Assembly (NCBI GenBank): GCA_019843655.1
Contig: JACDQD010000104.1
Coordinates: forward strand, 5,580,001-5,644,000
Reading direction: 5' to 3'
Length of the DNA: 64,000 nucleotides
DNA from: Lethocerus indicus
Taxonomy: Eukaryota; Arthropoda; Insecta; Hemiptera; Belostomatidae
How positions within the stretch are numbered: the stretch's first letter is position 1; each line of letters starts with the position of its first letter. Positions 33,997-47,279 of the stretch are shown one piece after another. Below the pieces are notes generated by a model, which saw only the letters and a list, made by a program, of their open reading frames with translations, searched no databases and was not told the DNA's origin. Both the position numbers and the translations under genes were made by a program.

Positions 33997-34294
33997 ATCC
34001 ACAATGACCTCAACATACCGACAGTGGACGAAGTCGCAAAATCACGCTTCCTTAAATTCTACTCCAGCCTCTCTCCACATCCAAATCCTCTCGTTCAGTC
34101 CCTTTCCTCTTTTACCCACCCATTATCCACCCCGCGTCGGCTCAAACGCCACTGGCCTAGGGACTTTCTGTAGACCGGATACAGGTCAAAAGTACCATCA
34201 CTGGATGGCGTCTTTTTTCTAGCAAAGCAAGTCAAACAACCACCTAACTAGCAATAGTTGATTGTACAAAAAAAAATAAAGTTTAAAAAAAAAA
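33997..34294 (+). mobile_element. 5'-truncated jockey-like LINE, 3' end
   Basis: It encodes the C-terminal end of a LINE ORF2 (NDLNIPTVDEVAKSRFLKFY, then HPNPLVQSL and RRLKRHWPRDFL followed by a stop at 34171-34173), a 3' UTR and an A-rich tail. The 9-bp AATTGAGTA occurs at 33989-33997 and again at 34293-34301, bracketing the copy as a target-site duplication. Related 3' ends occur at 50440, 56971 and 62705. Confidence 0.85.
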
Positions 34295-34301
34295 TTGAGT
34301 A

Positions 34302-37300
34302 AACATATCCGTAAGAATCAACATGTTATCAACACATGAAACACTGTTCATTTGTGGGCAATCGATAGCCATGAATATCTTATATTTTTTCCATAATATA
34401 GCAATGTATATTTAGAAGGGAAATACATTCGAATATTTCTTAATTTAATTCATTAATGAAATTTGTTTTAACAGAGCCGATCATTTTTCTTTTGGTATTA
34501 AACCTACTGAAGATTTTTACATTACAGGATAGTTAATCTTCTGGTAAGAAAATACCTTGGACGTAATATAGTTGAATTTAATCGGCTATAAAAATGTATT
34601 TAATCGTTTTATAACAATCCGCAAATTGTGGAAATAGACGAGCGTAAGATATCTCCCGGCGACCCCAGAAAGAACACAGATTGAATAAGAGCCAGCCAAC
34701 TTTACAAAGTTAATTTCAAGGGCTCGAAAGCATCCGATAAAACTTTGTTACAAAACCCTAATCTTAATACAGCGAAAAATGGAATTTTTAGGAAGTCCTA
34801 GGAATTCTGTAATTAGAAATGCATTTCGACACTTATTAACTGCTGCGAAATTCTCACTTCAATTTCCGATATTACTCAAGGGGTTTATGGTATTTGAATA
34901 AAAATTTTTTTTAGAAGACATTCGATTTTGCCCTCAATTTTTGTATATATTCAACGGTTCATGGAACTCTTTAATAGGGTTTAGATGATTTTTCCATTAG
35001 TTTAATAACTATTCAGTGTTATCAAATGTCCCAGTGGTCATTCAAGTGTATATGACGTCGGGCGTTAATTGATGGGATTGCTACAGCATATGCGTAGCTA
35101 TCGTATCGATAAGCATATTGTAATGAGAATAAATGTCATTGTTTACACGACGATGTGGCATATTCAGCTCAAGTATGTTACATTGTTACAAGTGATATGT
35201 CATTGGGAGTTGCCTGTTTGTTACCTCCCTAATATATCTAATCTACATACCGTTTATGCCTATGTGTGTATAGGCTAACAAATTGGAGATGTTTCGGCTT
35301 GAGAAATTGCTCCTGAATTTAGCAATTACCAAATAATATTAACACAATTTTAACATACTGGAGATATTTACAAATGGCTATCCACGAACTATAATTAGCC
35401 AACTCATAATTCGTTAATCTAAGATTAAATCCGATATCTATAATTAAATCTATAATTAATCTTTACATTTACCGAACGAAAGATTTTATCCGATGAGATA
35501 AAATCCCCCCAACAGGATTGCAATTTGCAATTCTATCACTAAATAAATCCCACAAAATAAAATACTGTATTGAACGAAGTGTGCCCGCCAATGCCTGGGA
35601 ATAATGGCATATTTTATAATTATATGAATAATATTTGGTTCTCTTTAACAATAATATAAATATTATTAGTAATTATTATTATTATACATAAAACGTTGCC
35701 GGAGGTCACAGTTTAGAGGATTATATTAGACTTCATTATTATGTAATGCATGCACCAGGGAGAAGCAAACTGTATATATTTGTGTAAATAAAGATTACTG
35801 AAAAATAAAAGCCATGAAATTAAAGGCCTACCTTTAGTCGAATATGAATTGAAAGGCGACGAGAGAATCGCTGTTAAATCCTTCGGAACCTCGCAATTGT
35901 ATTAAACATAGTGTCCATTAGTGAAACATAAATTTCTGTTAATAAAATAATAGGATTAATTATAAATTGGTGAATCCAATTTTGACTCGCATTGTACTAA
36001 TAATAATAATTCTAATCCTAACATGCATTGTTGGGCCGGAGACAAAGGGATTTGAATTAAACCGTTGGCATTAATTGGTTTTCCTCACAATGGCACATTG
36101 ATATAAGCCAATATCTCCTGCGTATGGATTTATTATTCGTGCTCTTGAGGTTAGCCCAATTAATATTCGAGTAACAATACCTTGTCTAGAACAGTATTAA
36201 GACACTAACACCACAAAGTGAAAGGTATCGGTTTGTAATTGGTCTGAAATGATATGATAATTATTGATAATATTATCACGCAGATAGTCACTATAGTAAA
36301 TTTTTATATTATATATATTTTTAGATATACGTATATTTTTAGTACCGAAACTACTTAAAATTTTAATCTCTTCGGAAGAGAGGAAAATATTTTTAAAAAT
36401 TGTAAAAACGTAGCCCCCTGCTCAATTATATAAATGGAACATTCTTCATTTGATTTCACAAATTTAAATATCGAATGAACAGTTAATATTTTTTTGGGGA
36501 GAGGTTTTTTTTGTGCATTGGTTTTTTCCTTCATATTCTCTCTTATTGTTCTTTCAATTTATAGAAAGTTTCGACAGGACTATGATATTAAAGAAATAAT
36601 TTCAATTTTTATCAAAATCAGTATAATAGAATTTGAATTTATACTTTCTTATTTCGTTTATTACCAGCTGAACATGTGGGATAAAGGATGCGTAATAAGG
36701 GAAAGTGATTGAACGAGCCTGTTTTTTCTAAAATCTTACATATATTTTACTTCTGTAATTTGGTTTATAATTCTGGCTATATCAATTTAAGCGAGCTGTT
36801 CATGTCTCCCTTTTCGTGACCCGAGACGGCCAATCTATGAATGTTCTACATTTTTAAAATTATATCTACGATGATTCGATTATACGGAATTCTTTCTGGA
36901 ATTCACATCGCATTTATTTGATGAATCATACTTACGATAGAATATTTATAAGTGATATTTGTTTCCTTTTAACGAATAATAAGTTGTACAAACGGGTATA
37001 TTTTAAGCGTTGTACAAAACGCGACTTACTTCTCCTACATTAATTAGCGCTACTCTCTCCTGTAAAATGTTAACTGGAATAAATGCTCTGCCGTCGCCGT
37101 ACCGTTCAGAAATAATATAAAATATCGCCTCAAAGGGCTTCAAAAAGCTTTCCCCTGTGCGCAACCGTTTTGTGATGTGGTGTAGTTCGCTTTTCTGAGC
37201 CTGCCAGTAGACCGCCCGCTCTCTCCCGATCAAGAGAGCACCGGGGAAGGGGAAAAACCACAAAGGGACTCGGCATTAAAATAATATCCTGCCGTCGCTT

Positions 37301-37587
37301 TGTCACAACGTTTAAATGTAACATCGGCAAACGCTTTCAATATTTATGCCCATATTCGAAATTGTGACCATAAATATTGTTCCTCGTTTCGTTACAATAT
37401 AGAATTGACTGAACCGTGAATTACTGTCTGCAGTAGATTTATTATAAGGAATATACTTGAATCGCATTCAATTACTACTGTTATGTCCAGTTTTTTGGTA
37501 CAATCAACCAACAATTGACAGTCTGTGCCATTTAAATTTTTATTATAATAAAGTTTATTTATAACGTTTATTGTTACCGTAAACAAC
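34302..37587. other. AT-rich non-coding stretch
   Basis: No gene, RNA or clear repeat was recognised. Confidence 0.4.
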
Positions 37588-37896
37588 GTGTTTTTTACAC
37601 GTGTTTTCTATCGTACAGCTGTGACAACAACTGCGAGTCGTACGGTCGCGGTTTGCTTCAGCGTCCTGTCGTCGATGTTTCTCGCCGTCCGAAGGTGGGT
37701 GAGTGGTTCGCGAATACCCAGTATCGCGTTCCGGAAGACGAAGGAAAAGCGGAAAAGTCGTCCCAAAGAGGACATACAGAGAGGACCGGCGCCGAGGCCT
37801 CCTGAGGCGCTCGCCCGAACCCCGCCATCGATCGGAAGGAAACCGATCGAACCGGAAGAAATAGAAGCCATCAACAGTGGCGGAGCGATAAACTAG
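37588..37896 (+). CDS. Hypothetical 102-aa protein, possible mitochondrial presequence
   Basis: An ATG-started frame in a locally GC-rich island. The first 40 residues have Arg and hydroxylated residues but no acidic ones (MFFTRVFYRTAVTTTASRTV), like a mitochondrial targeting signal. The rest is basic then acidic, ending RKPIEPEEIEAINSGGAIN. I do not recognise the family. A second frame in the same stretch (NNCESYGRGLLQRPVVDV to GAEAS) is also open, and an AAG/GTGGGT donor-like site lies inside. It could instead be one exon of another gene or a retrocopy. Confidence 0.3.
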   Translation: MFFTRVFYRTAVTTTASRTVAVCFSVLSSMFLAVRRWVSGSRIPSIAFRKTKEKRKSRPKEDIQRGPAPRPPEALARTPPSIGRKPIEPEEIEAINSGGAIN

Positions 37897-40800
37897 TCAG
37901 TTGACAAGTTGTGTAATGTTGTAGGGCGTTGCAGTTTGTATAAATACCGATATCAAAGTAATTTAAATGGTTATATTTATTGGTCCAATTCCCAGTTTAC
38001 GGACCGAGGCCTATTTATGTTATATGAAAAATTACTGATATTACGACTATTTCTTCCATTTAACGACTTCCGATCTTCAGCTCCTTACCCAATTCCATTA
38101 TGGTTTGTAGGAGTGGGATTTGGATGGTTGTGATTGATTAGGAATATGGGTCGAAATTTGATGTAGAAGCGAGGTGCGTTAACTGAAATTTTACCAATCG
38201 GGAAGTTTCGTTTTTATCCAGCAGTCGAATTCTGAAGACGTTCCTGGAGCTGCTGTTCGCGCGGGAGCACAGTTCGAGGGTCTCGAGCTCGATTACGGGG
38301 AGTTTGGGGCGTACACTTTGGACAGAAGAATTCACTCTGAAGACGAATAGTGCCTTCACACTCTGTACCGTTCACTGTAAAGCGGGCTATAAACTTATCT
38401 GAGACAGTGTACAATTTAGAGTTTTCTGGAAAACCGGAATGGTTTGGCATTGAAGCGTTCGGCGTTATCTCTTATCGCCGTGGCCCCGTCATGGCTTCGG
38501 GTACCGCCCGAAGGTTGGTCACCTCGGGAACAAAAAAAAAATTAGAATGCGTTAAGTTATCGTAATTGTTGCCCACTGTGCCGGGGCTCGCTATCGCCCC
38601 TCTAAACTTCTAAACCTGCCTTTTTGGCCATAAAATATTTTGCTTCACCTCACTGTTGGAAACCACACATTATTTGTGGAAAAAAATATATTTTTAATAA
38701 ATTGAAATATTTTGTTGGAGTACAAATAATTAAAATATTATTTTAACTAATGTAGCGAAAACGGTTTATTTTGCATATTTTTTGTATCAACGGTATTCTC
38801 GTCCATTTCGGGTACAATCGAGAGTAGTTTAAATCATTCTGTAAGATCCTTTTCGGTTTATTAAATGGTGGCGGGAGGGGATGATTTTCTCAATACTTAA
38901 ACAGAGGGCACGTAAAGGTATTTTTCTCAAAAAGAAAACTGATAAAACTAATAAATCGAAGGTTTACAGTCTCATTTGGAGCCAGCGGATCAGAAAGTAA
39001 TGGCTAGGGGAGCGTGTCCAGTGCTATCTACTAGGCCCGCCCCCGCGCTACCGGTGCCGCTTCCTCCGCGGGCAATTAATAACGCCGCCCCCGCACACCC
39101 AATGATTAATCGGCAGGGGCGGCCGCCTCCACCCCGCCGTCCCCGATCCTCTGTTCCTCTTGTTCCTCTTTCTGCGTTTCCGTTCGTCTCCCACAGTCCG
39201 TCACCGCCCCCGCCCCCCACACTCAGTATTATCCGCCTTCCCGGCCGACGAAATATTTGTCAACGCTGTAATCGTTCCGCGTCTCAGTTCGGTCTACATC
39301 GCCGTTGATTGATGCGACCGTGCCTATTCGGCAATAAACTCGAGTCTCGAATAACCCTGATTGGGGTGGTTGGAATATTATCGCTCTTCTGGTAACCTCC
39401 CCTCTCAATTACTGGCTATTTACCAACGGAAGACACAAAAATAAGCGAGAGGAAACGCAGAAATAATTATTCTTCGAGTGAATTACCGTTTTAAATATTC
39501 AAATATAGTTGACGTGTGTCCGTAAAGATCGAAATCGGTGGTTCGAATCTAATCAGGTAAATGAGGATAAGCCTGACATCTGCCATGGACTTTTAAGTCA
39601 GTCCGTAAGTAGGTATAAAAAATGTATAAACGTAGCGCAATGTACAGCAATTGATTTTATCTGCCCTTCCTTTGTTAAATAAATATGAAAAAAATTATCC
39701 ATACACGTTTCTTACTGAATATATTCTCTAACTTCGCACAGCGATTGTAAACCTCTAAAATGCTTTCCTCAGTAGGTTTTCTCTCCGGTTTGTTGAGGTA
39801 ATTTGTCTTTGGAGTCAGAAATGTAATTTATATCCAATTAGGAGTGAAATAAATTTCAATGGAATTACGAAAAATAAGCGGTAGTCAGTTTTCAGATGTT
39901 CGCAGACCGAAATCGAGACTGTGAATCCCTCTGTCTCGGTCTTCTTCTTGATTAAATTTTCAATATCCAATAAAAATTCGGATGTTTTTATCATAAACGA
40001 ATTTTTCTCATAAAATAGGAACATTAAAATAATGTTAAATATGTACCAAATATATCTATTATGTAATTGTAATCTCTATTGCTAATATTACTGTTTACCA
40101 CTATATACAAGCCATGAAAAATTGTTTCAACACATTTTAGTTTGTCATAAAAATTACACGGGGTGATGTGTCATCAATCATATTTTAATTCGGCAATAGA
40201 ACGAATGTGTTTGTGGTATTCCGCCAGAAATGTTCATTCCACCACAACTCGCTGAATAAATTAATATGAAAAGAACAACAGCGGGCAGTAAAAAAACATT
40301 TTTTGTCGTTATCAGTCGATTTACACGTTTTTTTCTCTAATTTCGCACCAGCTTAATTATGTTTTTATGTGAAATGTATTGGGCTACTATCAGCCCCTCG
40401 ATTTTTTTTTATTACTCATTGTAATGATTACCCTATTGATTGAATGGACGAAATTTAATTAAACCCGCCCCCGCTATAAATTTTATCTCAACATTTACCT
40501 GTCTGGCCGTTTATTGGAATGTGTGAAGCCAAAACTGAACGTGTATGCCAAACTATTTTTTTTAATCGACACTTTTTTTTGTTCACTCTCAATAAAACGC
40601 CTACACTCGGAAGGTGATTTTCTATTATTGGGAGATACAATGTACAGCCTTTGTACCAATAACCGGAAAGTTGATTGTGGGACAAAATCCTTTAATGTTC
40701 TTCATTTTATTTACAAATATTTAGGCGAAGAGTTTCGTAGAATAGAACGGTATTAAAATGAAATATAGACTACTTACTGTGTAATCCCGTGCATAGAAAA

Positions 40801-41032
40801 TTGAAATGTAGACGTATGTGTATACAAACTCAAGTGTATGACCGAAATCAAGTGAAGTGTAGCGATCCCTCTGCATAAAAACCCATTAGCCTAATTAATC
40901 CTGCTGTGGTTGTATAATTTTCAAAGCTCCACTTAAAAACCTCGTGTTAAAAGACATTGCGGATAAAAAAAATACCGCAGTTATTTACGAACTTCATGAA
41001 GAAACCTTCACCTTTGAGTTTTACATTTTGGA
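37897..41032. other. Non-coding stretch
   Basis: Small GC-rich islands lie at 38220-38340 and 38970-39310, but no exon could be assigned with confidence. Confidence 0.4.
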
Positions 41033-43018
41033 TTATTGTAACTCTAGACAACGGTACGGACTTACCGTTGTCCCAACTGATATGCGCTCGCAGTGGCGCA
41101 ATAATTTCTCGAAAATAAATTCCATCTCGGTCCTGTAATTTGGGTAAGAGCGCATGGCCTCGATGGCGGGTCGGGGATCTCGGGAGAGCGTAAAGTCGAG
41201 GAAACTTTCGTACGATTCGACGAACGGAGCCAATACCGGAGCCGGCATCAGGGTCAGATATTTGTAAAGGGGCGCTATACAGAGGGCGAGAGTGAGTGAA
41301 TGCTGGGAAGATTCTTCGAACTGGGAATCCGTTTCCTGGGGAATGTTTAACGTTGTTAGACGAGTGGCTAGGTGTGCCCTGTAGGAGGCCAACAGCCCGC
41401 CGAGGTCGCCACCCGGAGGTCGATCGTAGACGTGGAGCAGGAGCAGCGCGTCCATCGAAGGATGAGCCAGCCTGCAACTGGACAGGTCCACCATCCGCGC
41501 CTCGACCGGAACTCCCCCGCCGCCGTAGCGGAACAGGAAGTTGTTGGCCCAGGGGTCCCCGTGGCAGAGACAACGGCCGGAAGTGCGGGACGCCTCGCCG
41601 AGCATGTCCGGCAGCCGCGACATCGCAAGCAGGGCGGCCGGCCTGCGAGCGTCTTCCGGGAAAAGCTCGTCCAGCAGGCCCCTGGAAACCGCCAGAAAGG
41701 AGTTCCAGCACCGGGCTCCAGGGTGACCCTCTTCCCTGCTGAAGAATGTCTCGTAATTCACTTCCGGCCACGGCGTATCGTCCCCCGTGTTTCCCCGATG
41801 CTATTATACGAGGTATATATATTGTAATGAACATATAATAAAATACAGCAGAGGCAAAAAGATTGAAGGATGACAGTAGACAAATTATCAGGCTGAAAGT
41901 GTAATGTCAAAGCAGTATAAACAAACGCGACACAATTTTAAAATGTTATATGTGTTATATGTAAAGTTTGAATTGACTTAGACCACTTTCATAATTATGG
42001 GCACATATGAGTGTTTTTCGAGGGTCAGTGGATTTATCAAAGATGAAATTCTTAGCCAATCAGGCTCATATACCAAGCCGATAGTCGTATATCGTAGATT
42101 TCGTGTGTTTCTATCTCCTCTCGCTGGTTGTTCTTTTGCAAAACCGGTTTCGGCTTCTCACTTTTGGCACTTTGGATGTATTTTGGGCATCCACTGGGGG
42201 CACTGTCAGTACAAGTGACAGTGTCAGTGCAGTGAGGATGAATGAGGGTGCCCAAAAAACATCCAAGGTGCCAAAAGTGACTAACACCGCTAGTGAAGAT
42301 GGCGAGCAGCCGAAACCGGTCTAGCGAAAGACCAAACCAGCGAGAGGAAATACACGAAATCTATTCCAACCCCTCGCAGTCCACAAAACAGATTTTTCTA
42401 AACGATAGTGGTATGTTTGATAATGATAACATTTATAATACACACAGCGTATTTGGGCAATTAAACCACACTACGGGACAGAATATGTACTTGAGGATTT
42501 CCGGAAATAATTTGGACGCACAATTTGTCTACCTTGGTCGTATATTGGGCAGCGATCGATGCGGCGTGGAAATCGGCCAAGGCCCTGAGCGCCAGACGAC
42601 AGTGTTCATCGTCGAACTGCCTCGGCGGGAAGTATCCCGACTCTTCCAGATCTTCCAGGACCACGAGCTCTCCCTCCTTGGCCAGATAGCAGTCGGGCAA
42701 CAGCCTGTAGCTAGTCCACGGGTGCAGCCGCGGGTAGACCCGCAGGTAGAGGGCGGCCTCCTTCCGGAAGCACCCGAGCCCCTCGTAGTACACCTCTATC
42801 CTCCGGCTCGACTCTGGCCTCTTCTTGACGAAAGCCGTGCACCTTCTGCCGTCCTCCAGGCTCACTTCCAGCCTGTAGTGGCACCCCTGGAAACCGCGAC
42901 CTTTCGCCCAATCCTTCAACTCCGCCTTCTTCACACCAGGAACCTTTGTCTGGGCGTCGCTCGGTCCCAACATCCGCCGGACTATGAGAGCGATTTCTTC
43001 ATCGGAAAATTCGTACAT
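41033..43018 (-). CDS. Ecdysteroid kinase-like (EcKL/CHK) protein 2, two exons
   Basis: Exon 1 runs 43018-42533 (162 codons, ending CCAAG before GTAGAC). Exon 2 runs 41800-41033 after the acceptor AATAG. The phase-0 junction reads AAQYTTK/HRGNTGDD, giving 417 aa. Landmarks are FVKK (Lys about 65), VVLEDLEESGY (119-129), HGDPWANN (242-249), and MVDLSS (264-269), where the expected D-F-Q is D-L-S. The catalytic Asp and the metal-binding Asp are kept. A strong donor-like GTAAGT near 41063 could allow another 3' exon. Without it the protein ends in YRCLELQ at a normal family length. The intron contains a Penelope-family fold-back element. It is clearly diverged from EcKL gene 1, so this is not a recent duplicate. 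The substrate is unknown. Confidence 0.9.
42091..42402 (+). mobile_element. Fold-back, non-autonomous Penelope-family element (312 bp)
   Basis: The two halves are inverted copies of the PLE 3' tail, meeting near 42200-42230 in a GTGACAGTGTCAGTGCAGTG spacer. It ends with CCACAAAACAG like the full element. The 12-mers CGATAGTCGTAT (42079-42090) and CGATAGTGGTAT (42403-42414) flank it with one mismatch, a likely target-site duplication. It lies wholly inside the EcKL2 intron. Confidence 0.8.
42289..42325 (+). ncRNA. Hammerhead ribozyme, probably inactive
   Basis: The layout is that of the other copies, but the first core box reads GTGAAGA instead of CTGAAGA. Loss of the invariant C should abolish cleavage. 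The opposite arm (about 42139-42165) has lost the first box altogether. Confidence 0.6.
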
Positions 43019-45224
43019 TTTCAGGACGACGCGGAGAACGGTACTGGGGTTTTCGTGAAATACCGCGAAACGACCGACAATTTACGCCTGTTTAGATAGC
43101 GTAATATATAGCGAAGAAAAAAGTTATGCGATAGTGGAACGAGGTAATGGGTTAAAATTCTAAATATTTCCCTATACAGCCAGTATTTTTGTGTAAACTA
43201 TTTATTGGTTTATATTCGTCTGACTACGGATGATGTGTATTAATACATAATATGTTGTTGAGCGATCTTTCTTTCCTTGCCGTTCATATATGAGTCAACG
43301 TACTGGTCGAAATGATGTAGAACTCTAGATAAAATGTTTATCTTCTGAAATATTCACCGACGAAAAGCATTGTTGAAACAAGAATTCTTCAGAGAAGGAA
43401 TTTTTTTAGTTTGTATCCGAAGTAAGAAGAACAATTTCGAAAGTGAATGGAAACCGTATCTTCCCGGAATGCCAAAACTGGATAGAGGCCTTTTTGGAAC
43501 GGATCCGCGCCGGGAAAACTCTTTTCAGAAATAAACCGGTTTCCGCTTTCATTCTGTTTCCTTTTCATCTGAAAATTAAATTAATTCGTTTTGATCGGTG
43601 GAAAAGGGGAAAACTCCCGTCCGTAACTCCGGTCGAGCATTTACCAAATTGTTTATTACTAGCCTCCCACCAACATCCACACCGTCGCCATCGGATAACC
43701 GGTAGATATTAAAACAGAACAAAGAGAAACAAAGAAATAACGAATGGAAACAAAAATGGTGGACCTGAAATTCATTTTAAAAATTAATCCAATGCGGAAA
43801 TAAGCACACTGCAGAACCCACGCTCTCTTCCTTGCCCGTTCTCATTTTATTCAGCAGTAATGAAAAGATAAAATTGTAACAGCAGGATCGTTAACAACGA
43901 TATTGTTATTATTTTTCACTAACAAGCCCCTGCGTTATTATTAATTTCATAATTGTTTCATTAACACAAGCCATGCAGCATTTGAGGTATTCGTTGCTAT
44001 TCCACTGCCCACAAGCGTATTACATTCAATAGTGTTATTTTCACGAATGAAGAAACTAATTCCTCCTCGAAAAATCCACGGATTACCCCCAAAACCTCCG
44101 ACTTAATCCAATTTTACGCATGCGACTTGTTATATCGACTATGATATCGAAAGCGGGAGTGCCCAACTTTTGATAGGAAGCAGTTGTCGAGGAACAAACT
44201 ACCTGGCAGTGAACTCGTTTAATCTGTCGGAATCGGCAATTGAAGGAAGGAAGTAATTTGGGGGCGGTAATAGTGGTACTAAAACTGTAACAATTCAGCT
44301 CTATTCGCATAGAACTTGCGCCAGGTCAAGAATGCTTCAAGCCACAACTTCATGTCTTCCTTTCAGTCTTAACGTGATCATTCTATTATGTTAATAGTCC
44401 CCTGTATTAAAAAAATTAAAAATACATTTTACGTTATTGCGGCCAGAAGGATTGTTTCTAAAATCAAATTAATGAATTGAACCACCTTGATCAGCTTACG
44501 CACCACTTTTGATGAGCTTCCCACATAGCTGTTATATAAGACTTGATTTTTCAAACTTGGTGGGGCGTCCTTGTGTCAGCTGTCTTTGAAATAGACCGGG
44601 AGTTATTTGGCCGGGTATAAACCCGCCAAAGAAATTCCTAAAGAAAGAGAGACAGGACAGGCGGGGAGAAATAATAAATGGGCCCAATAATAAAAGAGTT
44701 TTCCGGCCGATCTACAGAGGCTTTAATTAAGTTACCGCGACTTCCTTTGAACGCCCGCACTCAATATCCTTTTTTTTTCATTTTTTTTGTACCGACTTTT
44801 TCTTCTGCCTTCTTCTTCTATCTATCTATCACAAAAGTAATTGAGCGGACACGAAATAAGAGGGATGGTCCTGAGGAAGGAATATCCGGCTCGGATTCAG
44901 TTCGGCAATATTTTCGCCAAATCAAAAGCCAAATGTCAAAGAACCTTGGGACTGATTGTTATTTTACTGTAATAGAATACTTCAAATAAAATAATTGACA
45001 GCATAATTTTTTTAAATTCCTAATTGTTCAATAGACATTTTCGTTGTTACATTCTACTCTAGAATTAGATTGAAAAATTACATCAATCCAATTTGTTAAT
45101 TGTCTTTCCAATAAGCTTATTTTTCATTGGATGATTCGTTGCAAGGAGTTATAATTTCTTTTTTAACAGTTTGCGTTTACAAAAAATTTTATTTTATAAT
45201 TTTTACTTAAAATTTAAAATGTTT
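43019..45224. other. AT-rich non-coding stretch
   Basis: No feature is supported. The EcKL2 promoter presumably lies at its left edge. Confidence 0.4.
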
Positions 45225-45931
45225 AAACTGCCGTCAGTTTGTCACCAACGTACACAGGAACCTAAGTCAAGTACAGGATACGTTCTCCGAAGTTCTCCTT
45301 TTTTTCCATCAAACAAGGTATTAAACGGTATCTCCCTTTGCCTATTGTAAAAGTATAATGAAATAAAGGAGGATACAGTGGAATCGTGGGACAACTTTAG
45401 TTACTGGACTGCAATGCCCTGAATATTTCTGCGTTGTTATTTAGTGATTAAACCCTTCTTCCAGACCTTTTTCAGCTTATTTTTAAACAGAGCGCATAAT
45501 GACATATTGAATAACCGTCCGTTATATGTTTGTGGCACCGAAGAGGGTATAATTGATTTATTTACTGGCTCAAATGTCAAACTGTCGTCAGTTCGCCACC
45601 AACGTACACAGGAACCTAAGTCAAGTACAGGATACGTTCCCCGAAGTTCTCCTTTTTTTCCATCAAACAAGGTATTAAACGGTATCTCCCTTTGCCTATT
45701 GTAAAAGTATAATGAAATAAAGGAAGATACAGTGGAATCGTGGGACAACTTTAGTTACTGGACTGCAATGCCCTGAATATTTCTGCGTTGTCATTTAGTG
45801 ATTAAACCCTTCTTCCAGACCTTTTTCAGCTTATTTCTAAACAGTGCGCATAATGACATATTGAATATCCGTCCGTTATATGTTTGTGACACCGAAGAGG
45901 GTATAATTGATTTATTTACTGGCTCAAATGG
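45225..45931 (+). repeat. 354-bp tandem duplication, two copies
   Basis: 45225-45578 and 45579-45931 are nearly identical and head to tail. Shared blocks are spaced 354 bp apart, for example TTAGTGATTAAACCCTTCTTC (first 20 bases at 45440 and 45794). No convincing coding content was seen. The few substitutions indicate a fairly recent event. Confidence 0.9.
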
Positions 45932-47228
45932 GGGTGCCCTACACCGCTCAATAATATCTGTCGCCGTACATCTGAATGCTGGGCTAATTCCGCGTCCTCT
46001 TCCTTATCCCGAAGCCGGTCTCATTACTATGGGCACCTCGCCCCTTGTGTCTGTCCCCCTTTGTCCCCCCCCCCGCCGCCCCCGACCGCTTTTATGGAAC
46101 AAATCACCGAACTGAATTCTAATGAGCGTTCGTCGGATTTATTCGAGCTCCGTGCAAATAAGCAATTGATTGCCAGTGGACGTCATTTCGCCCCGATAAG
46201 CTCACTATAGCAACAAATAAAACGAATATTATGGGGCACAATTTTTCGCTCCAATTGTAATTACAAGAAATTAAATTTATCCTTTCAGCACGGTTTGTAC
46301 AACATTTTAATTTCCACAGATGCCAATTGCGCTCTATATAGTATAGGCAAAAAAAAATCTTATTTAGGACAATTGCTCCGTTCTGAAAGCGAACTGCAGA
46401 ACGGAAGTGTTTATTCATTAAAAAAAAACTCGTTCAATTAATCATTGTTCCGGCGTTAACAGGTTTTTCCGGATTTAAAAAGGCGTTCTAATTAAATTGT
46501 TTCAATTATAAATTCAGCGCGTATAACGTATATTTAAAAAGCTCGCTCTTTCGCACTGACAAAACACGGTTGTAGAAGAAAAAGCTAACAAAAACTGACT
46601 CCAGCATTATATTATCAAGGAATGTAGTTATTAACATATATACGGCCGCCTTGGATAATTTCGCCTCGACAATTTGCTCGATTTGAATTTAGATTGATTA
46701 ATCTCTTTGACGTCATGACGAGAGTAAATATTTCAGGTTTCTCCGTTCGGTTGGAGCTTTTACTAATTATTCCTGATTGTTTATCTATAGTCCAACATAA
46801 ACCATCAGTATATATATAATATTGCGCCCAGATTATTTGGAATGAAGCGTGTTCTCAAGAGATAAGTTTTTTCTCTGACTAACACGAAAATCAACAGTCA
46901 ATTGAACCTTTGTGAGAGCAAAAATCCGACGAACTGCATTCAACTGCACATTACGGACTGAAACTCCCAGCTTTCACCTGGAATATAACTCATAGCTATT
47001 TACGTTTACCAAGAAATGAATTGGACGGGAGGGGGTGGGGGGAAATACGATTCTTTTGACAAGAAACGTGAGGAAAATTCTAGATTTTTTACTCTCTTTT
47101 TTTTAATTAGGAAAGAGAGAGCTTCGAAAGGGTGAGGGGACGGCCTATCTGGTATTCGGGACACAGTGCATCCAGACAGATGAAACTATTCTTCGTTTGA
47201 GCAGAAAGATAAATACTGGCGATAGAAA

Positions 47229-47279
<51 letters not shown>

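Noticed and set aside
38214..38345. Possible exon after a TTTTTATCCAG acceptor (frames reading FLELLFAREHSSRV or VPGAAVRAGAQFEG)
   Set aside because: Two frames are equally open, there is no donor or partner exon, and no recognisable family.
38976..39308. Pro-rich 110-codon plus-strand frame
   Set aside because: A low-complexity GC island with no splice support, and both strands are open.
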